Translations under genes and position numbers: made by a program
Notes under the pieces: generated by a model
Seen by the model: only the letters and a program-made list of their open reading frames with translations
Told to the model about the DNA's origin: nothing
Database searches by the model: none
In this document: positions 1 through 11,977 of the stretch, one piece after another
How the letters are laid out: the number at the start of each line of letters is the position of its first letter
How positions within the stretch are numbered: position 1 is the stretch's first letter
Assembly (NCBI RefSeq): GCF_033958435.1
Contig: NC_134138.1
Location: 187,957,298 to 188,021,297 of the forward strand
Reading direction: 5' to 3'
Source: Carettochelys insculpta
Taxonomy: Eukaryota; Chordata; Testudines; Carettochelyidae
DNA: 64,000 nt

Positions 1-83
1 TGTGAGCGAGCATTGATGCCCAATCCTGCAGTTATTACCAACCACTATTTGCTATGGTGATCACACTATTGCACTCTTTGGAT

Positions 84-788
84 CAAGTGTTTTTTTAAAC
101 TATGTTTCCATGGAACACTCATGTTCCATGAACAACTCTCAGGTGTGCCGCAAGCATAACACGCTGATGGTATACATGTTCTGTCATTAAAACCAGACAC
201 AACGGCTGTGTCTACATTGCCACCTTCCTTCAAAGGAAGGATGGTAATGAGGCTGTTCGGAGTTTACTAATGAAGTGCTACTGTGCACAGGCAGCACTTC
301 ATTAAACAAATTCCCCCCCCCGCCCCCTCCCCGGCAGCAACTTTGAAGTTTTAAACTTCTAAGTACCAATGCGCATCTAGCCGCAGCGCACCCACCAGTA
401 CTTTGAAGTGCCGGGGCATCTTTGAAGTCCCCTTACTCCTCAAAATTTTGAAGTTTAGACCTTCGGAGTTGCTGCGGGGTGGGGGTGGGGGGGCGGAATT
501 TGCTTAATGAAGTGCTGCCTATGCATGGCAGCACTTCATTAGTAAACTCCGAACAGTCTCATTACCATCCTTCCTTTGAAGGAAGGTAGTAACGTAGACA
601 CAGCCAATGTCACTTTTTTATTACTGAAATTCCTGATTAAATTACTTAATTTTGTTTTTGCCACATATTTTACAGTTTGGTGTTTTCTTTTTGATCCAAC
701 AATTTTTTAAAGAAAATTTTCATGGGTGTTCCACATAAAAATATTTTTGTGTGGTGGTCTGTGGTCTCAAAATGTTTAAGAAACACTG
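84..788. mobile_element. hAT-type DNA transposon fragment, split by a MITE
   Basis: The left end resembles a hAT terminus (CAAGTGTTTTTTTAAAC) and the right end reads GTTTAAGAAACACTG, its imperfect inverse. Flanking 8-mers CTTTGGAT (76-83) and CTTTAGAT (789-796) match at 7 of 8 positions, the 8-bp target duplication typical of hAT elements. Removing the Harbinger MITE at 204-605 leaves a non-coding element of about 300 bp. There is no transposase frame. Confidence 0.65.
204..605. mobile_element. Palindromic Harbinger-type MITE inside a hAT element
   Basis: This is a foldback element. The left arm begins GGCTGTGTCTACATTGCC and the right arm ends with the inverse GTAGACACAGCC. The arms also share inverted blocks containing CTTCCTTTGAAGGAAGG and AGCACTTCATTA. 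Short G and C runs flank the centre. The flanking trinucleotides AAC/AAT are a near match to the 3-bp duplication seen at better copies (AAT at 17566 and 20897). It is non-coding. Confidence 0.8.
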
Positions 789-1600
789 CTTTAGATAGTC
801 CAGTCTTAACTTTATGCTTAAATGTTGCAGGTTTGGGAACTTGCTTGTGATAAACAGGTTACCAGCATAAAGCTGTGTAATACTGAGAAAAATGATATAT
901 TATCAAATATGTCGACTTAGACCTTGTAAAAAATAAATAAATTTTCCCCCTCCAGTGAACACAAAAACATTCTTTTTCAAATGCAGCACACAGTAGTTTC
1001 TTGCTCATTTCCACGTTTTCATAATCTCTTAGGCTCCTGTGTCCCCAATGCCCAAAGCAGCAGGCCACTGTTGACGCTGAGTAGGGATAGCGCTACTGAT
1101 AGCTTAGCAGTGGAACTCTGCCAATATCAACAACTCCCTTCAGAATTTCAGTTCTCCCCCAGGCCAGGACGCAGAATTCAAAACAAGCCCTTGCTTGCTG
1201 AAAGAAGATCCCAAATTTCACTGCAAATGTGTATCTCCCCACCACGACCTCAAACGCAGCAATACATACTCGCCTCACTCAATCCCCTTCAAACCAAACC
1301 TATCATTTCTGCAACGTGCCTGATGTTAGATGGACGAGTGGAAATCTGTGCTCCATCGCAAGCTTGATTTTCCTCAAGACAGTGCAGTGGCCTGCTACTG
1401 CAGCACCATGAGTAGGAGGCACTTCATTTAATATGATCATTTATTTGTTTTACTGTAGGAGCTAGAGACATCACTGAGATGTCTCAGTGAGGCCTATTAT
1501 GCTAGTTAGTGTGCAAGCAAATATTAGGAGATGGCTACTGTCCTGATGATTTATAATGACAAAAGGGAAGACTTATAATCAATGCACACAGAGATGAAGT

Positions 1601-1660
1601 AGATGGTAGAGCAAGCACTAGATCTCAGGTCTCCTATTTCAGTGCCCTATCCACTAAAAC
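1601..1660 (-). repeat. MIR-type SINE fragment
   Basis: The sequence GGTAGAGCAAGCACTAGATC followed by AGGTCTCC and AGTGCCCTATCCACTA resembles the reverse complement of the tRNA-like head of MIR-type SINEs found in sauropsids. It is short and diverged. Confidence 0.5.
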
Positions 1661-2285
1661 AGGAGTACACAAAGTGGGGAGCAGGCCCTTCAGTAGGGGT
1701 GCAAAATTTTGTAAGAGAGGGTGCAGCATGACCCATCTCATTTAAGATGTTGAAATAGGTGACTGCTTTTATGTACATGTATTCACATTTACATACTGAT
1801 TAATAAAATTTTTACATTCTACAGACTTATTTTCTTACACATGCCGAAAGGGTTTTTATTTTCATATGAACGTCAGTGAAATTTCCATCAGTTTGGATTA
1901 CATTAGACAGGTTTGGAGCAGGGGGTCTGCTAAATGTAGGGTTGAAAAGTGGAGCTTGATGTAAAACGCATGCTCACCCGACAGCACACTTCCTCACTTT
2001 AACTTGTTAAGAGTGAGAAGGTCAAATCTCTTTCCTGATGAAGTCAAAGGCAAAGCTTCTCACCATTCTACAGAATGGAATATGAAACTCTCTACCAATA
2101 GGGACATGAGCCTCAGATTCCAGTACAAACGTAAACAGCATATAGAGTTATACAAAATATGATACATAAACTGGAAGGCAGGTGAAAGTTGTGGGGTGAT
2201 ATTATAGTTTGGTGGGAACCAAACCTTTGAATTTCCTGATTCGCGTGCATTTAAAATTCTTAGCTACAATCTTCCTTTAGGAAAG

Positions 2286-2583
2286 GGGTTGTCAAGCTGT
2301 AGGTCAGGACCCCAAAAATGGGTCACAACCCCATTTTAATGAGATTGTTAGGGCTAACGTTAAGACCTACTGGGGCCAACACTGAAGCCTGAGGGCGCCA
2401 GCACTGGGTAGGCAAGATAAGGTTGCATGCCTTGGGCCCAGGGCAGAAGCCCTTGCACTTCAGGTTAGGCCCCCAGCTCAGGATTTGGGCAAGCTCAAAT
2501 TCTAGTCCCACCTCTTGGAGTCACGTAGTAATTTTTATTGTTAGGAGGACATGATGCAATTAAGTCTGAGAATCACTGTGTTA
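2286..2583. mobile_element. hAT-type MITE
   Basis: The left end GGGGTTGTCAAGCTGTAGGT and the right end TCTGAGAATCACTGTG are imperfect inverted copies of the common hAT terminus CAG(T/G)GGTTCTCAAACT. The interior 'GGTCAGGACCCC' and 'GGGTCACAACCCC' is typical of this non-autonomous family. The 62-codon frame inside is incidental. Confidence 0.55.
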
Positions 2584-3220
2584 GGATATTTTTAAAAAAT
2601 ATTTTTTAATATTTTAATTTTTTAAAGTGTTTTATATTTCCATGAAAGTCTACACCTAACCTTCTTTGTTGAGTGCTTTGAGATCTACTGCCAAAAGGGG
2701 CTATTTAAAAGGACTAGGCATTAGTATTATTCAAGGAATAATAAATACATACTTAATAGCTGTTTGTCTGTGCTAATCCTAAACAAATTAGTAGGGAGTA
2801 AGGTAAGTTGAACCTTGGTCAAAATATGTCTCAGTTTGACTCTAAGTCTGTGAATAAGAAAGCTGATTGTATTGGATTTTTCCCTTGTTCTAGTTGTCTC
2901 TGGAGCATGCTGCACATATCTATGCTGATTTCAGCGGGACTGAAAGTTTCAAGCAGAAAGGGGTTATAGGTATTAGACAATCTGTACTGTTATAGCATAA
3001 TTTATGTAAATTTGATCTAGTTAAAGTAATGCAAATCTCTGATGCAGATAAACTTAAGGTAGTTTAACCTTTGCATAGAATAACTATGCAAACTGTACAG
3101 AGGTGAAGTTACCAAATTAAACAAAATAGATTTAAGCAAGGGTTGAACACGCTGGAGTAAGGGACGTTATGGATTTGCACTGGGTTAATAGGATTGATTT
3201 CAAACCAATTTAGTTATACA

Positions 3221-3871
3221 ATAGACCCTTGATTTACGCAAAGGTTCTGTGTAACCCGAATTTCACGTTAAGTCAGGACATTTTTTTCCCCAGCGGAACA
3301 CATGTTCTGCAGCCTGGGAAGCAGCAGGAGCACCTGGAGCTCTTTTTTGAACAGTAAGTCCTGGGGTTGGGAGGTGGGGGCGGCTGTTGGGGAGGTTTAA
3401 GCCTGGCGGTGGGTTGGGGCTGTGGGAGGGGAGCAGGGCGGTTAAGCCTGGGTTAGGGTTAGGGCTGCAGAGGGTGAGGAGAGGTTGGACCAGAGCCATG
3501 CACAGCGGGGTTTGAACCAGGGCCAGAAGCACCCACAGCTGCCGCTTCCCTGGGGTTCCAGGGCCAAGAACACCCATGGCTGCCACTTCTCTGGGGCCCT
3601 GCGGCCAGGAGCGCCTGCAGCAGCTGCTTCCCCGGAGCTCTGGGGCTGGGAGCACCCACAGCTGCTGGTTCCCCGGGGCTTGGTTGCAGTCGGGAGGAGC
3701 CAGGTGAGCTGGAAGCATGGGTGGGTGGTGAGCGGGGGAGAGGGGTAGAGCCATGCGGGGTTGTTGGGGGGTTGAGCCAGGGTGAGGGGAAGGGATTTTC
3801 ATCTGCGCTTAATTTGTGTTAATGAGAGTTAGGCGCAATTCAAAATCATGTATTTCGAGGGGTCATTGTAC
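3221..3871. mobile_element. pogo/Tigger-like non-autonomous element with GC-rich core
   Basis: Terminal inverted repeats are visible: ACAATAGACCCTTGATTTACG on the left and, inverted, ACAATGACCCCTCGAAATAC on the right. Both abut TA, the usual Tc1/mariner/pogo target. The interior contains a 41-bp minisatellite and GGGTTAGGGTTAGGG-like text. A related element lies at 56367-56786. Long frames on both strands in the core are GC-driven and not genes. Confidence 0.6.
3523..3686. repeat. 41-bp minisatellite, four units
   Basis: Four consecutive 41-bp units begin CCAGAAGCACCCACAGCTGC, CCAAGAACACCCATGGCTGC, CCAGGAGCGCCTGCAGCAGC and CTGGGAGCACCCACAGCTGC. They form the core of the surrounding pogo-like element. 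Confidence 0.8.
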
Positions 3872-4126
3872 TGGTACAAATTTTCTAATAATGACTCTGC
3901 CAAAAGTTTCAAGTTCTGTTCAATCTTTGCACCTACCGCCAACTCTGAACCATCATCAAAGCAACCCTACCATATATATTTTTTTCTCATCTTGGCCCCA
4001 CTGACTGTACTCTGTTTATTTCCCAAGGTTGGCTTCGTTGCACTAACGTGATGCACACCAAAAGCAGAAAACTCCCAGAAACACATCAGCATCTGTGCTC
4101 AGGTTGAAGATTTCCATTTTCTGATG

Positions 4127-4360
4127 AAAAACAAGCAGTCCTGTAGTACTTTAAAGACTAACACATTTATTTATTAAGTAACGAGCTTTTGTGGGTAAGA
4201 CCCACTCCTTCAGATTTTCACAGTGGAATAGACAGTTAGAATCCAGGGTTAATGCAGCAGGAATGGCGGGACAGAAGGAGTAGGAAAAAATTCTGATGAA
4301 GGCACACATTGTATTTCTGTTTGATCTGTGTTCACCAAGTGGACAGTCCTTCACTTCTCT
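4127..4360 (-). mobile_element. Penelope-like element 3' tail, 5'-truncated
   Basis: On the minus strand the segment ends with the PLE tail signature: CTTACCCACAAAAGCTCG, then TTAATAAATAAATG, then TTAGTCTTTAAAGTACTACAG. The same tail recurs at 17268, 43309 and 49185. The hammerhead-like core is decayed here (CTGAAGG instead of CTGANGA, and AAAA instead of GAAA). Confidence 0.65.
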
Positions 4361-5159
4361 TTTAGTGCTGGCATGTGACCTTATTGAACCTTTATTTAAA
4401 ACAGTTGCATTAACTCAGTCATTACAATAAATATATTGTCTAAACAATGACGTACCCATCCTTGTGCTCAGAGCAGCCTTTAATGCTTTTTGTATCTGAG
4501 GTCTGCTAAGCTTTTACACTGAAGATTCAGGTAGTGGCCTTTTGGGGTTTTCTTAAAGGCCAGAGACTGTTTAAAGAAACTGAACAAAGAAGCCCCTGAA
4601 GCCATGCAGTTTTTAAAAGGTTTACAAAGCCCTCTGGGCCTTCTAGCTTATTTTGCAACAAGTCATATCCCATGAAGAAATTCACTTCTGTACAAACCCA
4701 AAACAGAGTAAGATTAAAGAAAAAGAAAGAAAAAAAGTTGATCCCCTGCTGCTGTGTCTGGGCTTTTACTGCCCATATCCTCTAAAGAAATGATGTTCTG
4801 GTGATATATTACCTCAATATATCATGCAATGACAGTGTTCTCATGGTACTGTAATCTTAAAAATATGATGTATGTCAAAACCAGTAACAGAAGATACATA
4901 AGGGGTTCTTTTTATCCTTTAAAAATAATATGGTTGCCGTTGGTTTTGTTCAATGAGTCTCATAATACACAGACCCTCAAAAAAAACCAGGAAGAGCCCA
5001 AATTTTCTTAAAATGGTAGATTACAAAAGAATAAGAAGAAAGCATCAAAAAATCTTCATTTAAGCACATTTTCAAATAGGATGAAAAAAAAAAGTGCTTG
5101 AGGACCTATCATAAAATAAAAATAGAAACCTAAAAGAAAGTAGCAACAGTTTGTTTTCG

Positions 5160-5635
5160 AAAGCCGTGCCTACACTCACCCCCCACCCCCTTCCAGAAGG
5201 GGCATAGCAATGAGTGGAGTGGAAGATGCTAATGAGGCACAGATTAAAATATCTCGTGCCTCATTAGCAAATCCTTGCGAGATCTCGCTCCGAAAGACCC
5301 TTCAAGAACAGCTATTCCAGAATAGCTTATTTTGAAATAACACTGATACACACAAATTGTATTTCAAAATAGCACTCAGCTATTTCAAAATACAGCATCT
5401 ACTCACAGCAGAGCCTGTTTTGAAAGACAGCTATTGATGCACAATGGCTCATTTCAAAATAGGCTGTATTCCCTGTATACACAGAATGAGAATGAGGATG
5501 AAATGAGGTGGAATGGGGTTTACCTATTGTGAAATAAGCCAAGTACAATTTCAAAATTGTTTCAAAATACTGGTTGCCTTGTGTAGACACTAGCAAAGTT
5601 ATTTCGAAGTAACTTTGCTGTGTTAACATACCCTA
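5160..5635. mobile_element. Decayed Harbinger-type MITE pieces
   Basis: The left part starts GCCGTGCCTACACTCACC and contains the block TGCCTCATTAGCAAAT shared with the MITEs at 20897 and 47649. From about 5300 a second MITE-like stretch rich in TTTCAAAATAG/TATTTTGAAATA ends near TGTGTAGACACTAGC at 5580. Boundaries are uncertain and no target duplication is clear. Confidence 0.5.
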
Positions 5636-8600
5636 AGCACGTGGCCTCCAGACACTGCTGTTTTAGTCCTGTTCCAGTATGTTAAGTGCTAACCCTGCTT
5701 TTTCATTTTCTTATGTGATCTTGCCTGTGCTACACAGTAGTAAGTGTTACAGAAAGAAAGAATTGTTTGCTGCCGCCTATCGGACAAAGGGGGTGGCAGG
5801 GCCATGCTAGTTTGCATGGAGCAGCAGGTTAAAAGGGAGGTAGACAGAATATGGCCATTTCAATTTGGAATTTTTGAAGGAGGCAAGAATTTTCATGGGT
5901 TTTTCTCTCTGCCCTTCACCCTGATAGATCTCCTTCCTCTGCACTTCAAGACCTCATGTCAAACAAGATTGAGCTATATACTGCAGTTATATGTCACATT
6001 GACGCAGCTGCTAATCATTGCATGGATAGCTTATCTTGGTGGTTGTTTTTTCCAGTTGGAATCAGAGTCAGGGCCCAAAATGAGCTCATGGTCAGAAAAG
6101 TGACTATGCAAACGTGATCCCTCATTTGACACATCTTTTCCTTCTGTGTCTCTTCTTCATGCTCACATTGTGTGACTGGGCCGCAGTTTCTTTTGTGCAG
6201 CCCCGTACCCACGTGAGTGCTTCCACTACAGTCAATGAAACCATCTGTATGAGTTAGGAGGGTCAAATCTGACTCTTTGAAGGAGAAACACACAGAATGT
6301 TTTGTGGTGTTGAGCAGATCCCACTTGAATGTCTTTAATCCAGCCAGACACTCTCAGAGAACGACAAAGGGCCAGGCTACTTAAGAGTTTAGAGGCCTCA
6401 ACCTCAGAGATATCTAGCTTTTCATCCACGGTGTCATACTAAAACCAAAATGATATATGAAAATGAACACTTGAGACATTCATTTATTAACAAGTAAGCC
6501 ATCATACCAATAGAATGTTATGTTAAAAATGTAACTTTAATTGTGAGTTTCCACTGCAAGCAAAACTCTTCATTTTAGGAATGCTCTTCTGGTTGCGTGG
6601 TGTGCCAACTCATTTATAATTGAAGAAAAATCTACTTTATGTGCAACATCATTGTTAATGTCAAGCACTGTGAGCCCATTCAAACAGTTCCAGGAACCCT
6701 GGGAAACAGGGTATACTGGATGAAAGAACCTTCCAGGCTAAAGAGGCCATTGAGGGATCTGGGCATGAGAAAAATGGGGGTGGAATGTTTACCTGACACC
6801 CAGCTCCTGAGAGGGGGGTGGCACATGTGGCTCCACACCCCTCCACTGCTCCCATGCACAGCCAGCTCATAAGCGTGTCACTGTGCTGCTATTCCCCCAG
6901 CAGGAGGGGCAGGAAGGGAGAGCAGCAGCACACAGAGCTGCTTCCTCTTCTTGCCAGGGTCTGTACTCACAGGTTTTCCTGGATCAGGGACATCCCAAAG
7001 CACGGAAGTTAAAGTGTAATTATGTATTGATTTGTAAATATTTCTCTGGAAAGAAAGTTCCTCTCTCTGAAAGAAGAAACTAACATGGCACTACCATGTT
7101 CTATCTGAAAAATGCAATGCTTGAAATCTCAATCACACAGAGCCACTCTCACTTCCAGACAGCAAACTCCCTTCTTTTTCACATAGGTCCAAACAGATTC
7201 TAGAATGTCCAAAGCTTATGAATTTCAATAATACATTGAGCCAAAGCAATACAAGTATATTTTTCATAGACTATGTTCCCCTTTATTTTTCCCTACCCCT
7301 GGCTCCACTTGCACAGCTGGAAGTAACAAAAATACCTGTTTTTGACAAGTAAATGGAGCTGACATCAGACTGAAGCAACAGCGTGAATGAGCTATGCACA
7401 ACCCATTTGTCATTTTGACAAAGTGACTTTTGGTCGCCAGTGGGACACTTTAAAGACATCTGTATGGTTGGCCTTGACCACCAACAATTCTTGCAGCCTA
7501 TAAGGGGCCCTGTGGGACTGAGAACACAACCTGCTTTAGAACTGACTGCTGCAGTTAGGTCTCTTGATGGCTGTAAAGGCTGTATGATATATCAGGTGTG
7601 ATTAAGATCTTTGCTAGCTGGTTATATTTACATAGGTATTGACGGCAGATAGCATCTTATTAGCCCAAATAATAAGTCTCAAATGCCGGGAAAGGAGATT
7701 ATGCAGGGGCCAAAACCACAGACACCCAGCTACTACTGATTTCACTGTGTGGAATGGCACAGATTAGTCTGAAGAGCCAAACTCACACAGCAATACCATT
7801 GTATAAGAAGAAAGGAAAGAGCTGGAAGGAAGGGGAGGAGGGATAGTCAGTCTGAAATACAGAGATTCCACAATACTAGTGCACGAGAGACCTTTGTAAC
7901 TTTAGGATGACATTAAATGGGGCATTAACTGAGGTACATAATAATGAGAATCCCTTAGAAGCTTCAGCATTCAGACAAAGGAACTGAGGGTCCCAATCAT
8001 ATATAAATTACATGGGCAAACATACAAAAAGGTGAAATCTTGAGAAAATCCTTACAAACAGTGCTATGCAACATCTGGCTCTGGAGTCCTAGAATTTTCA
8101 TGGAGTAAAGTCATGCCTAGCTTTTCTCACTGCAAACAAGTAGAGTCCCACTCTCACAACAGCTTCACATGCCACCTGGCACAAAACAGGTAACAGGTGA
8201 TCAAACTGAGGCCTGGTCTGCACTAGGAGATTTAAGTCAAATTTAAGGATCTGAGGTCGCTTTTATAAACTATCCATCTACATCTCAGCGCTCAATACGT
8301 TGCTTGTAATGGGCTCTAATGCCAGCTTTTGTACTTCTGACTTCCTCCCGGAGTAACTTGAGAAGCCAAAGTTGCAATGTTGAACTATACAAGTGGAGAT
8401 GGCAGCATTATTAAAATCAATTTTATTAGCCTTTGAAACTGTCCCACATTACCCCTTAAGGTGTCCCTTCCGGTCATCACTCCACCTCTGCTGCTCTCCA
8501 GGTGAGCCAGAAGTAGGTGACAGGAAGAGGCTGTCAGCAGCCCAGAAATTTTGATTAGATTTCCTTTCCTCTCTGGCCAACGTGGCAAGCAGATGTGTGG

Positions 8601-9617
8601 ATCACATCTCAGCAGCACACCTAGTATCCAGGAGTTCTCAGGACTGCAAAAGAGCCCCAGCATGAAGCCATCAGGAAATCTTGGACCTCATCTCAGTGGC
8701 GGCGGGGAGAAGCTATCTTCCTCCAGCTCAAAGCCAGCAAAAGGAATGCTGATATTTATGGTAAAATATCACAAGACATGGGTGAGAAAGGTTACAGCAG
8801 GGATGCTTAGCAGTGCCACATGAAGATCAAAGAGCTGAGGCAGAACGACCAGAAATGCAAGCAAGGCAGCGGTCAGTCTGGGGCATCTCCCCAGAAACGA
8901 GGATACTACAATGAGCTTCATGCTATTTTGGGGCCAAATACGACATCTTCCCCTAGAAGATGCCTCGACTCCTCTGTGAAGAGTGTTCCTCGGGACAATG
9001 ATGAAGCATGTCCTGATGTGGTAGGGGTGGACAACAACGGGGTCTATTCCAGCGTAGAAGTAGATCCTGAAAGCCAGGAGTTGTTTGTCAAGCTGGATCC
9101 TATGGAGTCTGTCCCCTTAACTCAGGTGGTATCTTCAGAAGTAAATCCAAATCCTGGAGAGAGCACTTCTGGTAAATACGCTTTTTTTCTACTGATAATA
9201 TTATGTTGCAATCATGGGGTGGAAGATCTGTGCCCCTTTCCCTTAGAACATCTTGTTAATATGTCTGGGGATGGAGCATTGATCCTGTTTGGACATCTCA
9301 TTGAAGGTCTTGGACAGACACTTTTGGATTCTCCTCATGAGACTTTTGGGGAGATCTGACTTATTCCGTTTACACAGTAAGACACCTTGCTGCACATAGC
9401 CACCAGTAAGCGGTCTAGAAGCAAGGCCCAACAGAGCATTCTTGCATATTTTCCGACTTGGTACCTGGACAGAATGAGCAATCTTTTCTTATCCCTCTTC
9501 ATCATTCTGATGAGGCTGATGTCTCATTTTGCAACCTAGAATGCATGAGACATTTCATGAGTCACTAATGATTTTTTGCCTGTGACCTACCCAGTGTAGA
9601 GCAAAAAACTCATGCAT

Positions 9618-10110
9618 CTCCTGGAGCAGCTGCTTTGAAGTCCAGGTGCTGGCACGTGCTCCTGACAACCCCCATCCCCTCGCACAGGCCAGCAGGCGAT
9701 TGAACATACGGCAGCCACCCCCACCCTGCAGCCTGCACTGGTAGCCAATCAGACGTGCAGCAACCTCTCCCTGCCCCAGGCCAGAAGTCGCTCAGACCTT
9801 CCCCTGGTTCACGTGAGCACCGACAGTGACGTCTTATGATTTTTTAACTCCTGGAGCAGCCACTTTAAAGTCCAGGAGCTGCTTTAACCAGCACACATTA
9901 CAGGCAACCCCCATCCACTCCCACAGTCAGATGAATAATTGGATGCATGGCAGCCCACCACCCTCCTGGGCTGGCAGGCAATCAGACCCTCCCCTTGTTC
10001 ACATAAGCACCCACAGTGATGTCTTATGGTTTTTTGTTTTGTTTTTTTTAAGTCCTGGAGCAGCCACTTTAAATCTAGGTGCTGCTTTAACCAGCACACA
10101 CTCCAGGTAA
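9618..10110. repeat. Tandem repeat, about 204-230 bp unit, about 2.3 copies
   Basis: The anchor CTCCTGGAGCAGC recurs at 9618, 9848 and (as GTCCTGGAGCAGC) 10052, each followed by (T)TTTGAAGTCCAGGTGCTG-like text. Further shared blocks are CAACCCCCATCC, GGCAATCAGACC and CAGTGATGTCTTATG. Unit length varies because of internal indels. The array lies inside the degenerate Harbinger element. Confidence 0.8.
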
Positions 10111-10331
10111 CCCCATCCCCTCCCGGGGAAGGTGGTTTTTAAGAATGCCATGATACAGCCACCCTCTCCCCCATGGCCCAGCATCCCAGAGACAGCAGTG
10201 CCCCTCCCCACCTCTGCCCCACACTACTTTAAGAATTCCACACACCCCCATGAACTGAGGATAGCTTACCATAGTGTTAAAGGTAAGCCTCAGCTGTAGA
10301 AGAGCTGAAATCATCCCTCAGTGTCACCAGA

Positions 10332-11041
10332 GGCTACGTCTACACGTGCACCCAACTTCGAAATAGCTTATTTCGATGTTGCGACATCGAAATAGGCTAT
10401 TTCGATGAATAACGTGTACATGTCCTCCAGGGCTGGCAACGTCGATGTTCAACTTCGACGTTGCTCAGCCCAACATCGAAATAGGCACAGCGAGGGAACG
10501 TCTACACGGCAAAGTAGCACACATCGAAATAAGGGAGCCAGGCACAGCTGCAGACAGGGTCACGGGGCGGACTCAACAGCAAGCCGCTCCCTTAAAGGGC
10601 CCCTCCCAGACACACTTTCATTAAACAGTGCAAGATACACAGAGCCAACAACTAGTTGCAGACCCTGTATATGCAGCACGGACCCCCAGCTGCAGCAGCA
10701 GCAGCCAGAAGCCCTGGGCTAAGGGCTGCTGCCCACGGTGACCACAGAGCCCCGCAAGGGCTGGAGAGAGAGTATCTCTCAACCCCCCAGCTGATGGCTG
10801 CCATGGAGGACCCCGCTATTTCGATGTTGCGGGACGCGGATCGTCTACATGTCCCTACTTCGATGTTGAACGTCGAAGTAGGGCGCTATTCCCATCCGCT
10901 CATGGGGTTAGCGACTTCGACGTCTCGCCGCCTAACGTCGATTTCAACTTCGAAATAGCGCCCAACACGTGTAGACGTGACGGGCGCTATTTCGAAGTTA
11001 CTGCCGCTACTTCGAAGTAGCGTGCACGTGTAGACGCAGCC
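10332..11041. mobile_element. 710-bp non-autonomous Harbinger element, TSD AGA
   Basis: The TIRs are GGCTACGTCTACACGTGCAC and its inverse ending GTGCACGTGTAGACGCAGCC. Both flanks read AGA (10329-10331 and 11042-11044), an exact 3-bp target duplication. The arms are rich in TTCGAAATAG and AACGTCGA motifs, and the centre is a GC-rich non-palindromic segment with CAGCAGCAGCAGCC. The copy at 36864-37556 has the same interior in the opposite orientation. Reading frames inside (for example 10405-10722) are similar between copies only because the DNA is. Confidence 0.88.
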
Positions 11042-11977
11042 AGAGTGACCTTGCAGTTGCATATGTTCTTCCTTAGAGACAGCCAGCCATTCTTTCTGTC
11101 AGTATGGTCATTGTTCCAAGTTAAGATAAAAATGTTGCTATTGCCAATGACATTAATATTTCTAAATTTATCTTAAAAGATGAAGAGGGCCCAATCCGCT
11201 GAAAAGAGGTTGCCCAAATGTGGAGGAAGAAGAAGACCCAGAATAAAATATTGGAAAATAATTCTGGTGTAGTGACAGAGTTAAAAGCAGAGCTCAATGA
11301 CTGGAGAAAAACATCCCCAGGCCACTCCAGGCATCAACCATATATGACACCTTTACTCCATTCATTCTCCTCACATGGATGGGGCACTGCATTCCCCAAC
11401 CACTCCAGGCACCATCATTTGAAACCTCCCTCAACACAGTCAGTCCACTCCCCAGCTCCTGCCTCTGCATCCCCCATCCAATTGATGCCCCGCACCTCCA
11501 TACCTCCTCTCTCCACACATTTGGTCCCCTGCTCTCACCAGGGACCAAAAATGAGAGGAGGAAGACCATGCAGAGCCCTGCTTTATAGCCCCACAAAATC
11601 AACATACACCAGAAGATTAATCTTTGATGACTAGCTGTGAACTTATTATCCTTTTTTCCCCTATAATCCCTCACTCTTCCATTTGTGTCCCCTAAATAAA
11701 AGCATTATATTTTGGAAAAAAGACTTTCTTTTATTGGCTAACATATTTTGGGTTTGGGTGGGTGGTGATGGATGCCTCGCAGTTGGAGGCGGGGTTCACA
11801 AAGAGCAAGGAAACAGCATGGGTGGGGTGGAAGAGATGCCAGTTAACTCCCTTCATGTTCATTCACAAACTTGGTTTTCAAGGCATCCCTGATTTTCAGT
11901 GCCTCTTACTGGACTTTATTCTTTTCCCTTGGAGTGGGTTGCTGATAATTTTTTGCCACGATCCCTGCCTCAGTCCC

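Larger units (their letters stand above)
8648..11320 (+). pseudogene. Harbinger Myb/SANT-like DNA-binding protein, broken
   Basis: In Harbinger elements this protein helps the transposase reach the nucleus and bind the TIRs. Recognisable pieces in order are KRAPS at about 8648, ILDLIS at about 8679, then after a frame change RRGEAIFLQLKASKRNADIY at about 8700-8760, GYSRDA, and MKIKELRQ at 8820. GYYNELHAILG and a DPESQELFVKLD acidic stretch follow, up to about 9170. A TAG at 8808-8810 interrupts the domain just before the KIKELRQ helix, and at least one frameshift lies around 8690. After GESTSG the sequence reads GTAAATACG, a possible splice donor. Coding-like text resumes at about 11180 after an AG (TTATCTTAAAAG) with MWRKKKTQNK and AELNDWRK, resembling the C-terminus of the family. 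The intervening 2 kb may be an intron swollen by insertions. Confidence 0.7.

Noticed and set aside
3430..3470. GGGTTAGGGTTAGGG, possible interstitial telomere repeat
   Set aside because: Only about two units within a pogo-like element, and the same area of the related element at 56367 has no longer array.
10405..10722. Conserved-looking peptide shared with 37184-37537
   Set aside because: Both lie in copies of the same non-autonomous Harbinger element. Several frames are equally similar, so it reflects DNA identity.
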